From: Anoplolepis gracilipes
Lineage: Eukaryota > Arthropoda > Insecta > Hymenoptera > Formicidae
Length of the DNA stretch: 64,000 nucleotides
Assembly: GCF_047496725.1 (NCBI RefSeq)
Contig: NC_132977.1
Location: forward strand, 8,283,501 to 8,347,500
Direction: 5' to 3'
Shown here: piece by piece, positions 14,427-26,599 of the stretch
Position numbering within the stretch: position 1 is the first letter of the stretch
Layout of the letters: every line of letters starts with the position of its first letter
Program-made: the position numbers and the translations under genes
The notes under the pieces: generated by a model
The model's input: only the letters and a program-made list of their open reading frames with translations
What the model was told of the DNA's origin: nothing
The model's database searches: none

Positions 14427-17204
14427 ATATTAATTATATTATAGAAGAAATAAAAATGGAAAGACAATAGCTTATAGCAAATAATACTTATAAAAATAAA
14501 ATTCTGGATATAGATGTTCCACAAATTTCAAAGAAGATTAAAATTATATAATATTTGAATGAATTTGTTATATCTATTTTTCGTTTTCTATTACATTGTA
14601 CATGGTTCGATGCGTTAACTAAAAATGTAATTTAAAACGGATTATACGCATTTAAAATCTCAGTTTCGATGTAAAACTCACACGGTTACAGTTTTTTACG
14701 CATACCGACGCGCAAGATACGGAACAAACAAACTGTGAACGTGATTACAATTGATAAGCATCGATACTGCATAATCCCGAGAGCCATGTGGAAAAAGCAT
14801 ACAATACATTGAATCCTAAATCCGCCGGTAATAAAATTCTCCGAATGGGCGTATTTCCGTCGCCGCATCGCGTAAGTGTTGCGCTTGTTATTTTAAATAC
14901 ATTTGGAATAACGTTTTATCGCGTTATAGAAAACGGAAGTTGCCGAATTTAATTTAATTGCACATTGAGTCTCTATGTATATTGCAATCATGCCAGAGTA
15001 TCAGTTTTCTCTAAATTAATGCATTTATCGGATATGCGAATCGTTTGCAATCATGTTGATTATGCTGGTTATTCATGCATCTAAAGCTATTGTTTGACCA
15101 GTTTCAATCTTGTCTGTTTGATAATCTAGTTCCTATGTTTCTATCTTGTCCCGTATGTACTCCTTGTCGTCAGTATAGGAGCCATTGATTTTCAGGATGT
15201 TGGACGTAGCTCTCGGTGGCAGCCCGCAAATAAACCTAATCACGAGTACAGTGTCCCGAATTGTCAAGCCACTTTCCGTAGTAGGTACTTGGATGAAATC
15301 AGTTTACTATCTCTGTCAATGAGACGACGTTTAACGTTGATAATGATAATAATAGAGCAGATCTTAAATAGAATTTGATAGTTTTAACACGAGTGTCTTA
15401 CAATTTCGAGTAGATCTTTGTAAATACAATCTACTGTCTGAACGTGTTTTATTTATAACAATTGTTTAATTTTTAATCCGGAAGGAATTTTTTCGTGTTT
15501 TTTATTACTTTCAATCAAAGTAATCTCTCTTAATTCTCATGTTTATATTAGTCGGATAGACTGCATATATCTAAAACACTTCTCTTACACAAGCAAGTAC
15601 ATACATCGTGTATACATCAAGAGGACTATGTAACACAGGAAGCACCGCAAATTTCCTGTTTGCTCGTTCTATGGAACAATGTCTTTCCTCTCGGTGAGAT
15701 CTTTACGCTTTGCCGCAGTAATGAGGGCGGATGAAGACAGCAGAACGGGTAGATTTAATTTCCTTCGGTCCCTCACCCTTATCATTCTCCTTTTTGGTCT
15801 CCTTCACTTGCGCAGTACTTAATTGTTCTTTCATCTGCTGGTAGTTTTCTTTCGGAGATCTCAATGACGTTCCAAACGTCTCACTTTACTTTTATCTTTA
15901 GTGAGCGTTAGTGCTACAATTTTTCGTTTGGAATTAAGAACAGAACATTGTTTATTTTAAGAAAATAGTATGATTATATTACGCTGTTATTTTTAGCTCT
16001 ATTGGTTTTAATTACGATCATAATTTGTCATTCACTTTTTAAGCATTCTTTAAATTATCTCATATTTTAATTTGCTAAGAAGTGATACATGTGAATATAA
16101 ATAGTGTACATAGTACCTATATATATTTTTTGAATCAAACGGATGTGTAATCGAGTATGAAAAATTAATAATAAGAATTAATTAAATATTATAAATGATT
16201 TTTTTTAATTATATATTATTTCACAAATACGACCAAATTTTTTCTTACCTTGCGCTTCCTTTATCACACATAAAATCTCACAAAAATATTCTCACTCCCA
16301 GATGACATACTCCATCAACGCTCGTATGCTTTCCTGCTTCGCCTTTTTTTTTCTTTTTTTTGAATAGCGATGGGAATGGTGATGGAAGAGACGACACATG
16401 GAGATATTACCCGACACAGAAAAAAATCGAAGTTTCGATAGAGGGCTAGGATATGAACCGACGCGACTCCCGATCAGTGACTTTGACAATTTCTCGCCAC
16501 ATTTCTACAGAACGAAGTTCGAATTGCCGGACACGTGTTACAGAACTTACAAAACTTTACCCTCTTTGGCTTAGTCCTCGATCAAGAGATGTGAGAGATT
16601 TTGCGACAAATGAAGAAACTTTTTTGTATCCACAAATAGATAACTTTTTCTGAGTTAGCACTATTCGCGTCTTCAGATGGTCAATTTTGTATATGTATCT
16701 TCGTTAGAAACGGCAAATGAGATATTTTGTATCTCTTTCTCTTTCTCATTGCATATAAGATGTATCGGAAATATGAGTATGAATGATGAAACATTTCTAT
16801 AGGGATGTTTTGTATCTTAAAACATTTTTGTATTTTAAAAAAGTGATTTTTTTTTTAGAGAGACGCGGATAATTGTATTCAGCTATATTTGAACATCAGT
16901 ATTTGAGTAATCCCTTGTGTGTTTCTGACAGTATGCATTTTTTGGGGACCTCTTTGAACTGGTAGCTTCATGCGGCGTGGAAGATAGCAGGTTGTAAATT
17001 TTCGTGTAACACGTGTTCCAAATATACAGTTTTTCGTTGAAATTTCGGTTCACTGGTTCCATCGAAATCGGCGACGCACATGCATGCATGTCAGCGCGCA
17101 CGTTTTTCGCAGTTGCGAATATATTGACGAATACGAATGTGCCACGCTCTCTGCACTGCGTTCGGACGTAGTTAAAAATTAAATGTATACTGATGTAACT
17201 ATAC
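14427..17204. other. Gene-free stretch
   Basis: AT-rich DNA with only short open frames, none recognisable. The patch at 15620-15860 is slightly richer in GC but has stops in every frame I followed. I see no repeat family or RNA gene here. Confidence 0.55.
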
Positions 17205-17211
17205 ATATATA

Positions 17212-17250
<39 letters not shown>
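17205..17250. repeat. (TA)n microsatellite
   Basis: An almost pure TA/AT tract with one TTT interruption near its start. It has no gene context. Confidence 0.9.
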
Positions 17251-17253
<3 letters not shown>

Positions 17254-19837
17254 ATGTATAACTAATATATATATGTACACAATTACGATAAAAGAACTTT
17301 TTTTTTTATAGTTTGCTTGAATTACTGTTCATATTTATTGTATGATATAATGTATGATTTTGAAACATTACATTAAACTCATTGAAAGTTCTCTGTGTAC
17401 GGAAAAAATATTTTTTCAAAGTAATCACAATTTGTATTGCATACATACTTTTTTCATTTTAATAAATTTAAATAATACATTTTATATACAGAGATATATT
17501 TATCGTATTACACATATATATGTATTCATATTATATTTGCATATACATTAAGCGCAACTTAACGCGAATTTTTTTATTCATTTTACAAAATTTATATACC
17601 GTGCAAAAATTTACAGAGCGTGACGTTACTTATAAGCGTTGCCCGTAAAATTGAAACGAGGTCTCACCGCATTCACGGCACATAAAGAAAAGAAAAAAAA
17701 ACTGTTGTATGCAGCTTAAAATCTTAAGTATCCTCGATCATATCAGACATATTTTTTCGGCGGAAAGGCCGTCCGCTGCGTGATCCAATTTCGTCGCGCG
17801 ATCGTAATCGTCATATTTTACATGCTCGCCGCCGCCCTCCATTTACAATAAACTTCGCAGTTCCGTGTGTTCGATACCGCGGTCAACAATATCCGCGCGC
17901 ATTGACCGAACTTCCCCGGCCAACGGGGGTGCCTGCCCGCATTCGTCCTGACTGCGAGGAATCCGGAATTTGCCACGATGCGAGGTCGCGAACCCCGCGA
18001 GTCGATCGTTGCGCGGTCGTTACTTCCAGTCATTTCTGCCAGGAGGCAGCGTGGGGATTGCGTCTGTCGCATCCCTCTCTGGTATTTGATCAGGGTATCG
18101 TGCGAACAGCGGAGAGCTCGCGGTTTACACTTACAAATGTATTATTCAATCGGTATCGACGTTGCATTAGCGCTCGGTTACGTCAAATTGTTTGCAGCGA
18201 ATCATTATTCTCAATGATAGACAGAAAGAGAGTTGCAGCGGCGTTGAACGCAATTACGACTCTTGTTTAGATTTTACCATAAATCAATTATACGAATGGT
18301 TGAGATCAGGATTACTCCAATATTACAATGATGATGGCGAGCGAGCCATCAACTATCGCGTCTTCTTTATCACTCTTGATAACAATTTGTGATATATTCG
18401 TAATTCTATTCAAAATTAAGCTTATATTAATTTCTTATAGTAGCAAAGAATTTTTATTCTTATTTGATATTCTGTATATATTCTTTTTTATTATTATTAT
18501 CCTTGATGTATATATGTTAGCATTCTCATCGTAGCATCATGGTTTATCCGTGACTTATGTAACGTTATAAACGGTGTAATGCTATTATATTATTCTGGCA
18601 TACGTTCAAGTAGACGTTTTCGAGTTGAAGATGAATGGTTGATCGTGGTTAGCCTATATTCTAACTCAAATAAAGGATATGAGAAAAGTGGAATTATGAT
18701 GTAATGTTAAAAGAAAATTTTAGCGCTTTTGATCTGACATTGAACTGACAGTGATATGTATAAAGATAACAATATCTGTCTTTTCTCGCGCGCGCGTTGA
18801 TTATATTTTTATTAAAAAACGTGTATTGTGTCCTTGTTAAAGAGTGCGTGTTGTTTTTATGTTCCAATTTAAATTTGCCTATTTAAAAAGTCTGATAATT
18901 ACGTCTCAAAATTACTCTAGAAATATAAATTTATAAAATTTTTCCAACATGTTATGTATAAAATATGTTGATGTCGAAATATTTAATTCAAAGAACTTTG
19001 CCGTTATTGTTGCAACATTTACTGCGGCGCATTTAGATAACTGCAGTTTCTTACAAACTTTCTGCAACTAAAATCTTTTGAAATTTTGTGGCTTTGTGGA
19101 GATTTCTGCGGGTCATTTAATGTTTTCGTAGTTTGCAAATTAAGTAGCACCAAAAAGATGTATTAATTAACTTATTATGTTGGAAAAATATAAATTTTAG
19201 CACAAATTTTTTTAAATTTACAATGTAATGCTATATTTTTGAATTTCTGTAATTTTTACGAATAAGATAAATTATTTATAATTTTATCTGTAAGCACGTC
19301 TCGAACCTAGCACATTTTTTAATAAACTGCTAGAATACGATGATTGATTCAATCAGTTTAAAAGGCACCGCCAATAATGGCAAATTTAATTGTCAATCCA
19401 TCAAACATGAACGCAATTTCTTGGCTCCTTTGTAGCATCCAATAATGAAGTCGCTGGAATTTCCTTCCGCTCGGTGCAATCGTGCATCTCATCAATCTCC
19501 TGACATTATTCTAAGAGGAAGTTGCGCATCCAAGATATTACTCAATATCTATCTCGATCGATAAACTTTTCATCTGTTCGGCGCTTATAAACATTAAAGA
19601 ACAATGAAACTGTCGTGAAAATTTTGTAATTTTGATAGAATTTTTTTCACGGCTTTTCCACTGGTCTAATACTTTTGTCCGATATGGAGATTTCAGTCAG
19701 TTAAGCGGGAGAATCTGCTTACTAAATGCAGGAGAGAGATTTCAGTTATGTATATGTGATTTCGCTTGCTTTCAAATTTCTCTCGACGTTCTGTCTTTCT
19801 TTCCTTTCTCTTTTCATTTCCTTGTTCTGTTTTTCTT

Positions 19838-19869
<32 letters not shown>

Positions 19870-22800
19870 CTTTCCTTCTTTTCTCATTCTCTTCCTTGCT
19901 GTCTCTATTGCAGTCGAGTTATCAGCAACTTTCCACTTTAACTAACAACAGTTCAGTAAGCAAACAATTAAGCCTCGGCTCGTGGAAACTTCGTATGCTG
20001 TCAGGCTACGTTTGTCGGGTCATGGCAGTATTACAGAAAGCTGCTACACGAAATTAAAGTATTAACGAGGCACGCCGTTCCCCGTGGAGCCCATTTCAAG
20101 CAAGATACTGCTAGTGCAACAACAAGTTTCGTGGCTCGAACGTCGTCCAGAATGTATCCTCTAGCTGGATTGAATTCTTCATGAGGTCCGATGGCGTTGC
20201 AGATCCCTGAGAGCCAGCAGTAAAGCTGTCTAGCAACGTAGGGCTTATCTGCATTTCGAATTGATAACAGTCTATCGAAATTTTTGATGTATCTCGAGTG
20301 ACAGATTGATGTCATCCAAGATTATATTTTTATATGTGAGATTATAAAAAATAGATTGGATATATAATAGTGATATCTAAGCGCTAATCTAATGGCTAAA
20401 CGTGGAAATAGAAAGGTAACAAGTTTATAAATCATGTGGGACGACATAATAAACTCTAATATACTCATCGTGAGTTAATTCGAGAACGCTCGAATAATTT
20501 GTCATTGATGAAGATGATTCGGGGCGACTTTAGGAATTACTGCATAATCAATGCCGGAGTTGCCAGACGTCAGTGACGTACGAGTGTTGCGGTATTAGCG
20601 CGAGTGCAGCCATCGGTTATGGATCAATTGCATTCGGCAAGGTCCAATCGGTGGTCACGGCCCTGCGTGGAAACTGCACAATCCTGCGATGATGCATCGG
20701 AACGCCGGTAATTCCCACGATGCGTCCTCTCCCTCTCCCACCCACCATTCCACTCTGCATACTGACTAAAGTGTTCGGTCTGCAAGTCTGCTGGCTTTCG
20801 TACGATCTGCTTGTTTCTGGATCGATCATTTCCAGTTCCACGGCGCACGTGTGCGCGCCTATGTCTAATAGCGGCGCATATCACGCATAACCTACCTACT
20901 CTACGAAAGGGTAAGAGAGATGGAATATGGGAGGGTTGATCCCATTTAACGCAGTGGTTCTCGAAACTTTCCTAACGCAAGCTCTAAAGCCGCTTCTCCC
21001 CTTTCGCGACCGCTTATATACGTAATCTATTCATGGGAGTGTCGAAGAAGAGCATCGCTAGTAGTTTACCTAGTCCTTGTGACGGTCATTAATCATTCGC
21101 TCGCAAATTACATTCGTTCGCTGCTGTTACTAGCGATGGAGCCCGTGAGCCGGTTATATCTCGTAAAGCTTCGCACTCACACAAGCTTGGCTCGGACTTC
21201 TGTCGATTTTGAGATTTATCGCGGCGTACCGAATAATTGGATAATGTATTTTGCGTTGCGTGCATTCCATCGTCGCGCGGAATCGCCAGAGGATTACGTT
21301 TCTTTAAGAACTGTTTATGTATTCGGCGCACAATAAGAATTTCCGTATCTCCAGTTCCGAGGGACTTTTGTGCTGACCGCGATTACACAAACGCTGGGAG
21401 AAACGAGCGCGCGGTAATTGAATGCGACTGTAATTGAAAGTTTCACGACTAGTACTCGCGATTTTTCGAGCCGCGCGAGATTTCTCTTGATAGGATAAGA
21501 TCTCGGAAGAGAACTCTGGTCGTTACGCTCCGCCAAATTGACAAAGGGCACGAATTTGCGTCCGCCCGATTTCTTCTCCATTTTGTCTCCTTTTTTTTCT
21601 TTAATTTATTTATCGTTCCTTGTCATTGTTTTGCACGATCCTTTTATCCAATTTTAATTCTAACCGGGAGAAGTTGCATTACGACTGCACCTTCGATTCT
21701 CGTCCTGTTGGCAATCGCATTCGAAGAACGAGAGATTAATTAACCTTTTTTATCTCGACTGCTTTCCCATCGAAACTTTGAAGGCGCTTTATATCAGAGG
21801 CTCTCAACGTAGCCGATATTGACACCAAAGACTCAGCAAAACTGTCTAGGAAACGATAAACATCTAAACGTTGAGAGAAAGTCGATACAATGATATGGTC
21901 TTAACAAGTTTCTAGAAGAATCGATTTCGAGGTAAGAATTTCTTACTATGATAATTATTTCGTGAGACGACAACAATCAGGCAGAGATATAAACTAAATT
22001 TTATTTTTTGTATTAAATTTTACAAAATTAGAAGAACTTGACGTTTATTTGAATTCTTACGTAATATATATTTATTAATAAAGCATTTATAAAATCTGAA
22101 GGAATAAGTTTACTATCTAATGAATGAACATATTCCGACATCATGATACTCTTTATTCATGATTGCTCTTTAATCACGCTATTCTGTAGTGTATATAACA
22201 TAAAGTATTTGGTGGATTTCCTGGCAAGCGATAGACTTTCGTCGCTAAAATCTATGTGCATAACGCAGTCCGCTTGTAATTAGCCCGCTTCGTTGCATTT
22301 TATGAGTGCGGTAACATCACTTGATTATACGACCACTTAGAATATTAAACGATAAAGCATGGTCGAACGCATTGTCGGCGCCGATAGCCGTTCAGCTCGT
22401 TTAATTCGCCCTGCACGTCGCTTAAACCTTATTACGTGCGCGCATAAGCGATCACGTACGCCTGTTAATAAATTTCTGCTCGTATGCCGTGAGCAGCTTG
22501 GAATCGGTATTTTCCTAACCGCGAGCTACCGACGTAATTGCGCGGATAATAATCGACGCTCATGAGCCGGAAGAAAGGAGAGAAGGGAGTAAAGCTGCGC
22601 AGGGAGCTAGCTAGATCATGCTTGATCTCGACGGTACGATTATAATTTATGAGGCTTTGTTTCGCCAAGGTGTTTTCATGTAAAACAGAAGAATTTCGAG
22701 ACTAAATTGAATAGCGTTATAAATTGTCGTATGAAACTTTTCTCTCATATATTATCAAATTCAGCAATATGTAAATTATAAAATTTAATTAAAATATTTT

Positions 22801-22889
22801 TAAACGGGGAAGGAAAAATAATGTCAGCTCTGGATGTCTCACATACACATACGTACACATACAGCTTTTATAATCGAGAAACTTTATTG

Positions 22890-22890
<1 letters not shown>
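17251..22890. other. Gene-free stretch with GC-richer patches
   Basis: GC-richer, CG-containing patches occur at about 17750-18100, 20560-20900 and 21000-21560. Open frames exist there on both strands at once, which points to low stop density and not to coding. A pyrimidine tract sits at 19836-19870. These patches could be regulatory DNA or untranslated exons, but I recognise no motif that proves it. Confidence 0.5.
19836..19870. repeat. CT-rich microsatellite
   Basis: A (CT)n tract with TTT interruptions inside a broader pyrimidine-rich block at about 19795-19890. The open frames across it on both strands are low-complexity artefacts. Confidence 0.85.

Positions 22891-22950
<60 letters not shown>
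22891..22950. repeat. (TA)30 microsatellite
   Basis: Sixty bases of uninterrupted TA dinucleotide, the longest pure dinucleotide tract in the window. It is self-complementary and could extrude as a cruciform. Confidence 0.95.
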
Positions 22951-22954
<4 letters not shown>

Positions 22955-24284
22955 TAATTTTCCGAGTAAAGGCTTCAGCAAGAGAATATAACGATATGTA
23001 CATAAATGTATACACATAAACAATGTAATGAAACATCGAAACACATCGCGTCATGCGATATGTACATATAGCTTCGGTAACGCAGTTTCGCATTTAATAA
23101 ATCCAACGTTGTTTCATTTCGTTTAGTTTGTCCGCGATAAACTTCATTTCGACCGTGGTAATATCGGCAACAAACCGTTCGTAACAGACAGTGTAAACTG
23201 CGAACGCACGTATGGCAACGGCATTACCGCTGTCTGACGATGTGTGTTTGCATATAATTGCTTTTTAAATAGTCAGGTCGATTTTCTCTCGTCGTATTGC
23301 AAATTTGCTGCCATCGCGTAACATCCACAATCGATTTGGTTATTACCGACATAAAATTCAAATCACCAGCATGGTGTTATACATGCTGTCAGCAATATTT
23401 TTTAATATCGCCTTTTTCTCTGAATATTCGACATTTGACAATCAACTGTGTTGTGTACAGGAATTAGTTCACATTTCGACGCAGCGGATATAGGCAATCA
23501 TTCACTGATAGAGCGAAAAAAATTCACTCCCAACGAAGATTCGCTCACATCGATTACATTTACAATCGTGCAAAATCATCGAACAATTGTCACGAAATTG
23601 AATTAATTTTATTTCGACATGTAGAGCGCGGATGACACGTTACTTTAATTCGCTCGAACGAATAAAATTGCTTTAATTTTATGACACATAAGCAATTGTT
23701 TGGTTGCTGAAAATAGGCTACAATATTTTCTATTTATATCAGATTTCAATATTGCAGGCAAACGTGGCAGAAATGATAATGACGCGTCAGAATGAAATTG
23801 CCATTATATAGTCGATTATAGAGCGGAATGGGGCTACGGGGTTAAAAATCTCGAAATTATAAGCGGCTCCACACTGTGCTCGAAGTGAAAAACTGGCGTG
23901 ATTCAACGCAGCGTGAAATTAAGTGGTTTCGCGGAGATTAATACCGGCCGATTACAGCTAAAAATACGTTCCCTACGAGCAACGGTCGACATGACCGTTC
24001 GCCGCGTAATTGTATTCTTTTTTTATTATGCAAATGTGCGCAGGACTCTCTTGCGTGCGGATATCGCTGGGCTTTGCGGTCGCGTGCGAATTTCTTTATA
24101 CGACTACGTATCGTTTCACTGTTATTAGCGGCGCGGCTTATCAGGGAGCATATGATTGCATAACGATTCTGGGGTGGCTTTCCAGTGGCTTATTGCGCGT
24201 CGTGTATACTTTCATATGTGCTTGATTACGGTCTGGCGATCAATCACTGCGGTAATGTTCTCGCGTATCGCCATATAATCGTAA

Positions 24285-24312
24285 TTTTTTTTTTTTTTTT
24301 TTTTTTTTTTTT
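24285..24312. repeat. Poly-T run (28 T)
   Basis: Twenty-eight consecutive T bases. It may be a slippage tract or the tail of an old retroposed sequence on the minus strand, but I see no recognisable body next to it. Confidence 0.9.
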
Positions 24313-24932
24313 CGTTTCCCCTTTTTCTTCCTCGCACGATGACTAATTCCGGTTCAACTTGTAAAAAAAAGACGGTTGCATCTCCCCCTACAGGGGCTGA
24401 TATCCGTGCGAGTGCATCCGGCCAATGTATTATTCAACGGTTGCCTTTTTTCATCCGCCAAGAAAGTAATGCCTATCGTAAAGTTGACTGATTGGGGAAC
24501 AAGGAGGGTGAAACGCGCACCGCGAATACGCCGATAAAAAGCTCGGGTAACGTACAAAAGAAAGAATAATGCATTCGCATATCCCAGCTTTATGCATTGC
24601 GTAGGTGCGGTTGTAATGCAGCAGTCTGACACCGCATCTTTTTTTTTAAAGCCCTACAGCATGCTATGCTATTAGTATATGTGGCACCTTTTCGCGCGTT
24701 TTACTTTTTCTCTCTTACGATTGCACTTTTTATCTTATCATTTTTCACACATAATTTCTGATATATTATGTGCATAATCTTAGTGGAAAAACATTGTTTT
24801 TTTAAGAAAGAAAATACTGTTATATAATATACATATATAAATGAATTATATTTAGTACAAAGTTATTTTCTTTAACTAATTGTAAGTAGACTATTTTCTA
24901 ATAAAAAATAGTTAATTTAATCTATCGCATAG

Positions 24933-24940
24933 TATATAAG
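24933..24940 (+). promoter_or_regulatory. Possible TATA box upstream of the H1-like gene
   Basis: The string TATATAAG resembles a TATA box and lies about 240 bp before the ATG of the linker-histone-like gene. A transcription start about 30 bp downstream would give a leader of roughly 210 nt. Such strings are common by chance in DNA this AT-rich, and a spliced leader from further upstream is equally possible. Confidence 0.2.
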
Positions 24941-25182
24941 TAAAAATTATATTAAAAATTAATATACGTAAGATATTTTTAAAGGCTATTTCGCGTGAAA
25001 GTAGTTCGTCGATGGAAACAAATGATTGAGAAAAAAATAATCGATTATGATGGGTTCTTTGACAGCAGCCGCGGAATAAATTTTTCGTGCTAATCACGTC
25101 GCGAAAATTTTCTTTATTCAATAATATTTGCATTAAATTGTCAAAGTGATTTCTACTTCAACGATCAACGATCAGGGTGAAA

Positions 25183-25368
25183 ATGGCGAGAAAGGAGACG
25201 AAAATTGTAAAAAGAAAGGGGAGACGGATGATGAAACCCTTGAAAATTGCTGCTCTAGTTGTCTCTGCTATACAAGATCTTCGTGAAACCAAAGGTTCTA
25301 CATCGAAAAAAATTGCGGGATATATTAGTTATGCTTCGAGCATGCCTGAAGAAGGCGTTAAACGACGA
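25183..25368 (+). CDS. Linker histone H1-like protein, exon 1
   Basis: This exon encodes residues 1-62 of a 168-residue protein. I chose the ATG at 25183 because its context, GAAAATGG, has A at -3 and G at +4. Residues 1-19 are very basic (nine Lys/Arg). From about residue 20 the H15 winged-helix domain begins: helix 1 at about 22-36 (IAALVVSAIQDLRET), helix 2 at about 40-53 (TSKKIAGYISYASS) and the start of helix 3 at about 56-62 (EEGVKRR). The exon ends after codon 62 at the donor CGACGA|GTGAGT, leaving phase 0. Linker histones bind nucleosomal DNA at the dyad through this domain; that role is inferred from the family. Reading past the donor adds about 19 unrelated residues before a stop, which is intron sequence. 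Confidence 0.85.
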
Positions 25369-25950
25369 GTGAGTGTATTTAAAGCATTATATCTAATAAA
25401 AAAATATAAATATTTTATTAATTATTAAATTATATCTTCTTATTAAATTTTTTTGGGTGTAATATTTGTAGAGAGCACGTATATTACATGTATTTTAAGT
25501 ATACACATGTATGATACTTGCGATTTTGATTGATCGATTATTATAAATATCTTAACAATTATATTATTGATGCAACATTGTTGTTCCAAGTAAAAAACAA
25601 TAGTGTTGATCAAAATCAATGATAGAAATTTCTTTTGTACTTTTTCTATTTTTACATATCAATCACTGTCACAGACATGCGTATGTAAAGTGCGCACGAG
25701 TGCCAAGTTCATGTCAATTCTGCAAATCGTTTTGAATAACGATATTTTAGCGGAAGGAATCTAGAAATTTGTTGCATTCGCTTTCTTCGAAGTAAAGAAA
25801 GAAAACTGTGTGTTGTAAAAATTACATTTGTGTATTAAAAATTTATGTATTAATGATTACACATGACAGTTTATTTATTTCATGTACGCGCTGCGTTTTC
25901 ATGCAGATTTATTTCATCCGCTCAAATTGATTATTACCACGATATCTCAG
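25369..25950 (+). other. Intron of the H1-like gene
   Basis: A 582-bp intron with donor GTGAGT and acceptor TATCTCAG. It interrupts helix 3 of the winged-helix domain between residues 62 and 63, in phase 0. The assignment rests on the H15 domain continuing seamlessly across the junction. The intron is AT-rich with stops in all frames. Its presence rules out a recent retrocopy and contrasts with the intronless replication-dependent H1 genes of animals. Confidence 0.85.
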
Positions 25951-26271
25951 GTGAAGGCGGCTTTGAAACGAGGTATCGAATACGGTATTTTACGAAGATA
26001 TCGCGGTCACTATTTTCTCCCGACTGGTGACGAATTGGATCGGGCGAATCGTATCGCCATGCGATTCGCAAAATTATCGACGCCCACGCCACTGCTCGCC
26101 AAGTCAAAAACCAATTGCGGCCGTAAGATAAAAGACCACAAGGGACCCCAAGGAATTGGTAATAGAGTGCGAAAGAGCAAAAAAGTTGAGAGGAGCTACA
26201 GCCTTTCTGCGTCAGCCAGTTCGAGTTTGACGGATAAAATTGCTGACGATGCTATGTCCGTGACGGAGTAA
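25951..26271 (+). CDS. Linker histone H1-like protein, exon 2
   Basis: This exon encodes residues 63-168 and ends at TAA (26269-26271). It completes helix 3 (VKAALKRGIEYG, about 63-74) and the beta wing (ILRRYRGHYFLP, about 75-86). The wing is shorter than the canonical H1 wing, which carries a Gly-Ser-rich loop before the final Phe. The tail (87-168) is moderately basic in the middle (KSKTNCGRKIKDHKG at 113-127, RVRKSKKVER at 134-143), then switches to a Ser-rich, acidic end (144-168). A typical metazoan H1 tail is about 100 residues of Lys/Ala/Pro. Cys118 is the only cysteine. No frameshift or internal stop is present. It could be a replacement, germline or embryonic H1 variant, or another H15 chromatin protein. 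The family call is firm; the role is inferred. Confidence 0.85.
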   Translation: MKAALKRGIEYGILRRYRGHYFLPTGDELDRANRIAMRFAKLSTPTPLLAKSKTNCGRKIKDHKGPQGIGNRVRKSKKVERSYSLSASASSSLTDKIADDAMSVTE

Positions 26272-26405
26272 AATTATTTAACAGACAGTTTTATTCTGTA
26301 CAATTTTAAGAAAAGATTTTCTCTCGTAATATGCCATTTAAGCATGTCCGATTCTTTGTGTTGCAATGTGTGTTACGTTCGCGAGTGATTGATCATTAAT
26401 TTTCC

Positions 26406-26411
26406 ATTAAA
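26406..26411 (+). terminator. Possible poly(A) signal of the H1-like gene
   Basis: ATTAAA lies about 135 bp after the stop codon and is followed within about 50 bp by GT-rich sequence (GTATTTGTGTGTAAAT). I do not see the histone 3' stem-loop (GGCTCTTTTCAGAGCC type) after the stop. Both points suggest a polyadenylated, replication-independent transcript. The signal is a common variant and other sites may be used. Confidence 0.4.
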
Positions 26412-26568
26412 TAGAGTGAAAAATTGATTTATCAGGATATATTGATTGTATTTGTGTGTAAATATGATGCGAGTCAATTTGAAATGTTGTACCATATTAT
26501 TTTGTACAGCGTAAAGTATTACTAAATGATAAAGAGATATATCTTATTTGAAAAGTATCTTTCTACGT

Positions 26569-26599
26569 CCCCCCTCCCCCCTCCCCCTCCCCCCTCCCC
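26569..26599. repeat. C-rich tract with i-motif / G-quadruplex potential
   Basis: Five C runs of 6, 6, 5, 6 and 4 bases are separated by single T bases. The minus strand therefore has five G runs of at least four with single-A loops, a very favourable G-quadruplex pattern. It begins about 300 bp after the stop codon of the H1-like gene, on the C-rich strand relative to transcription. It may be a simple repeat, or may affect transcription or replication locally. Confidence 0.85.

Larger units (their letters stand above)
22951..25182. other. Region upstream of the H1-like gene
   Basis: No gene is supportable. It contains a run of 28 T at 24285-24312. The last part (about 24660-25182) is the upstream and presumed 5' untranslated region of the H1-like gene. 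A TATATAAG string lies at 24933-24940, about 240 bp before the start codon. Confidence 0.55.

Noticed and set aside
25369..25428. Continuation of the H1-like exon 1 frame to a stop at 25428
   Set aside because: The added residues are unrelated to the H15 fold, whereas splicing at 25368/25951 restores helix 3 and the wing exactly.
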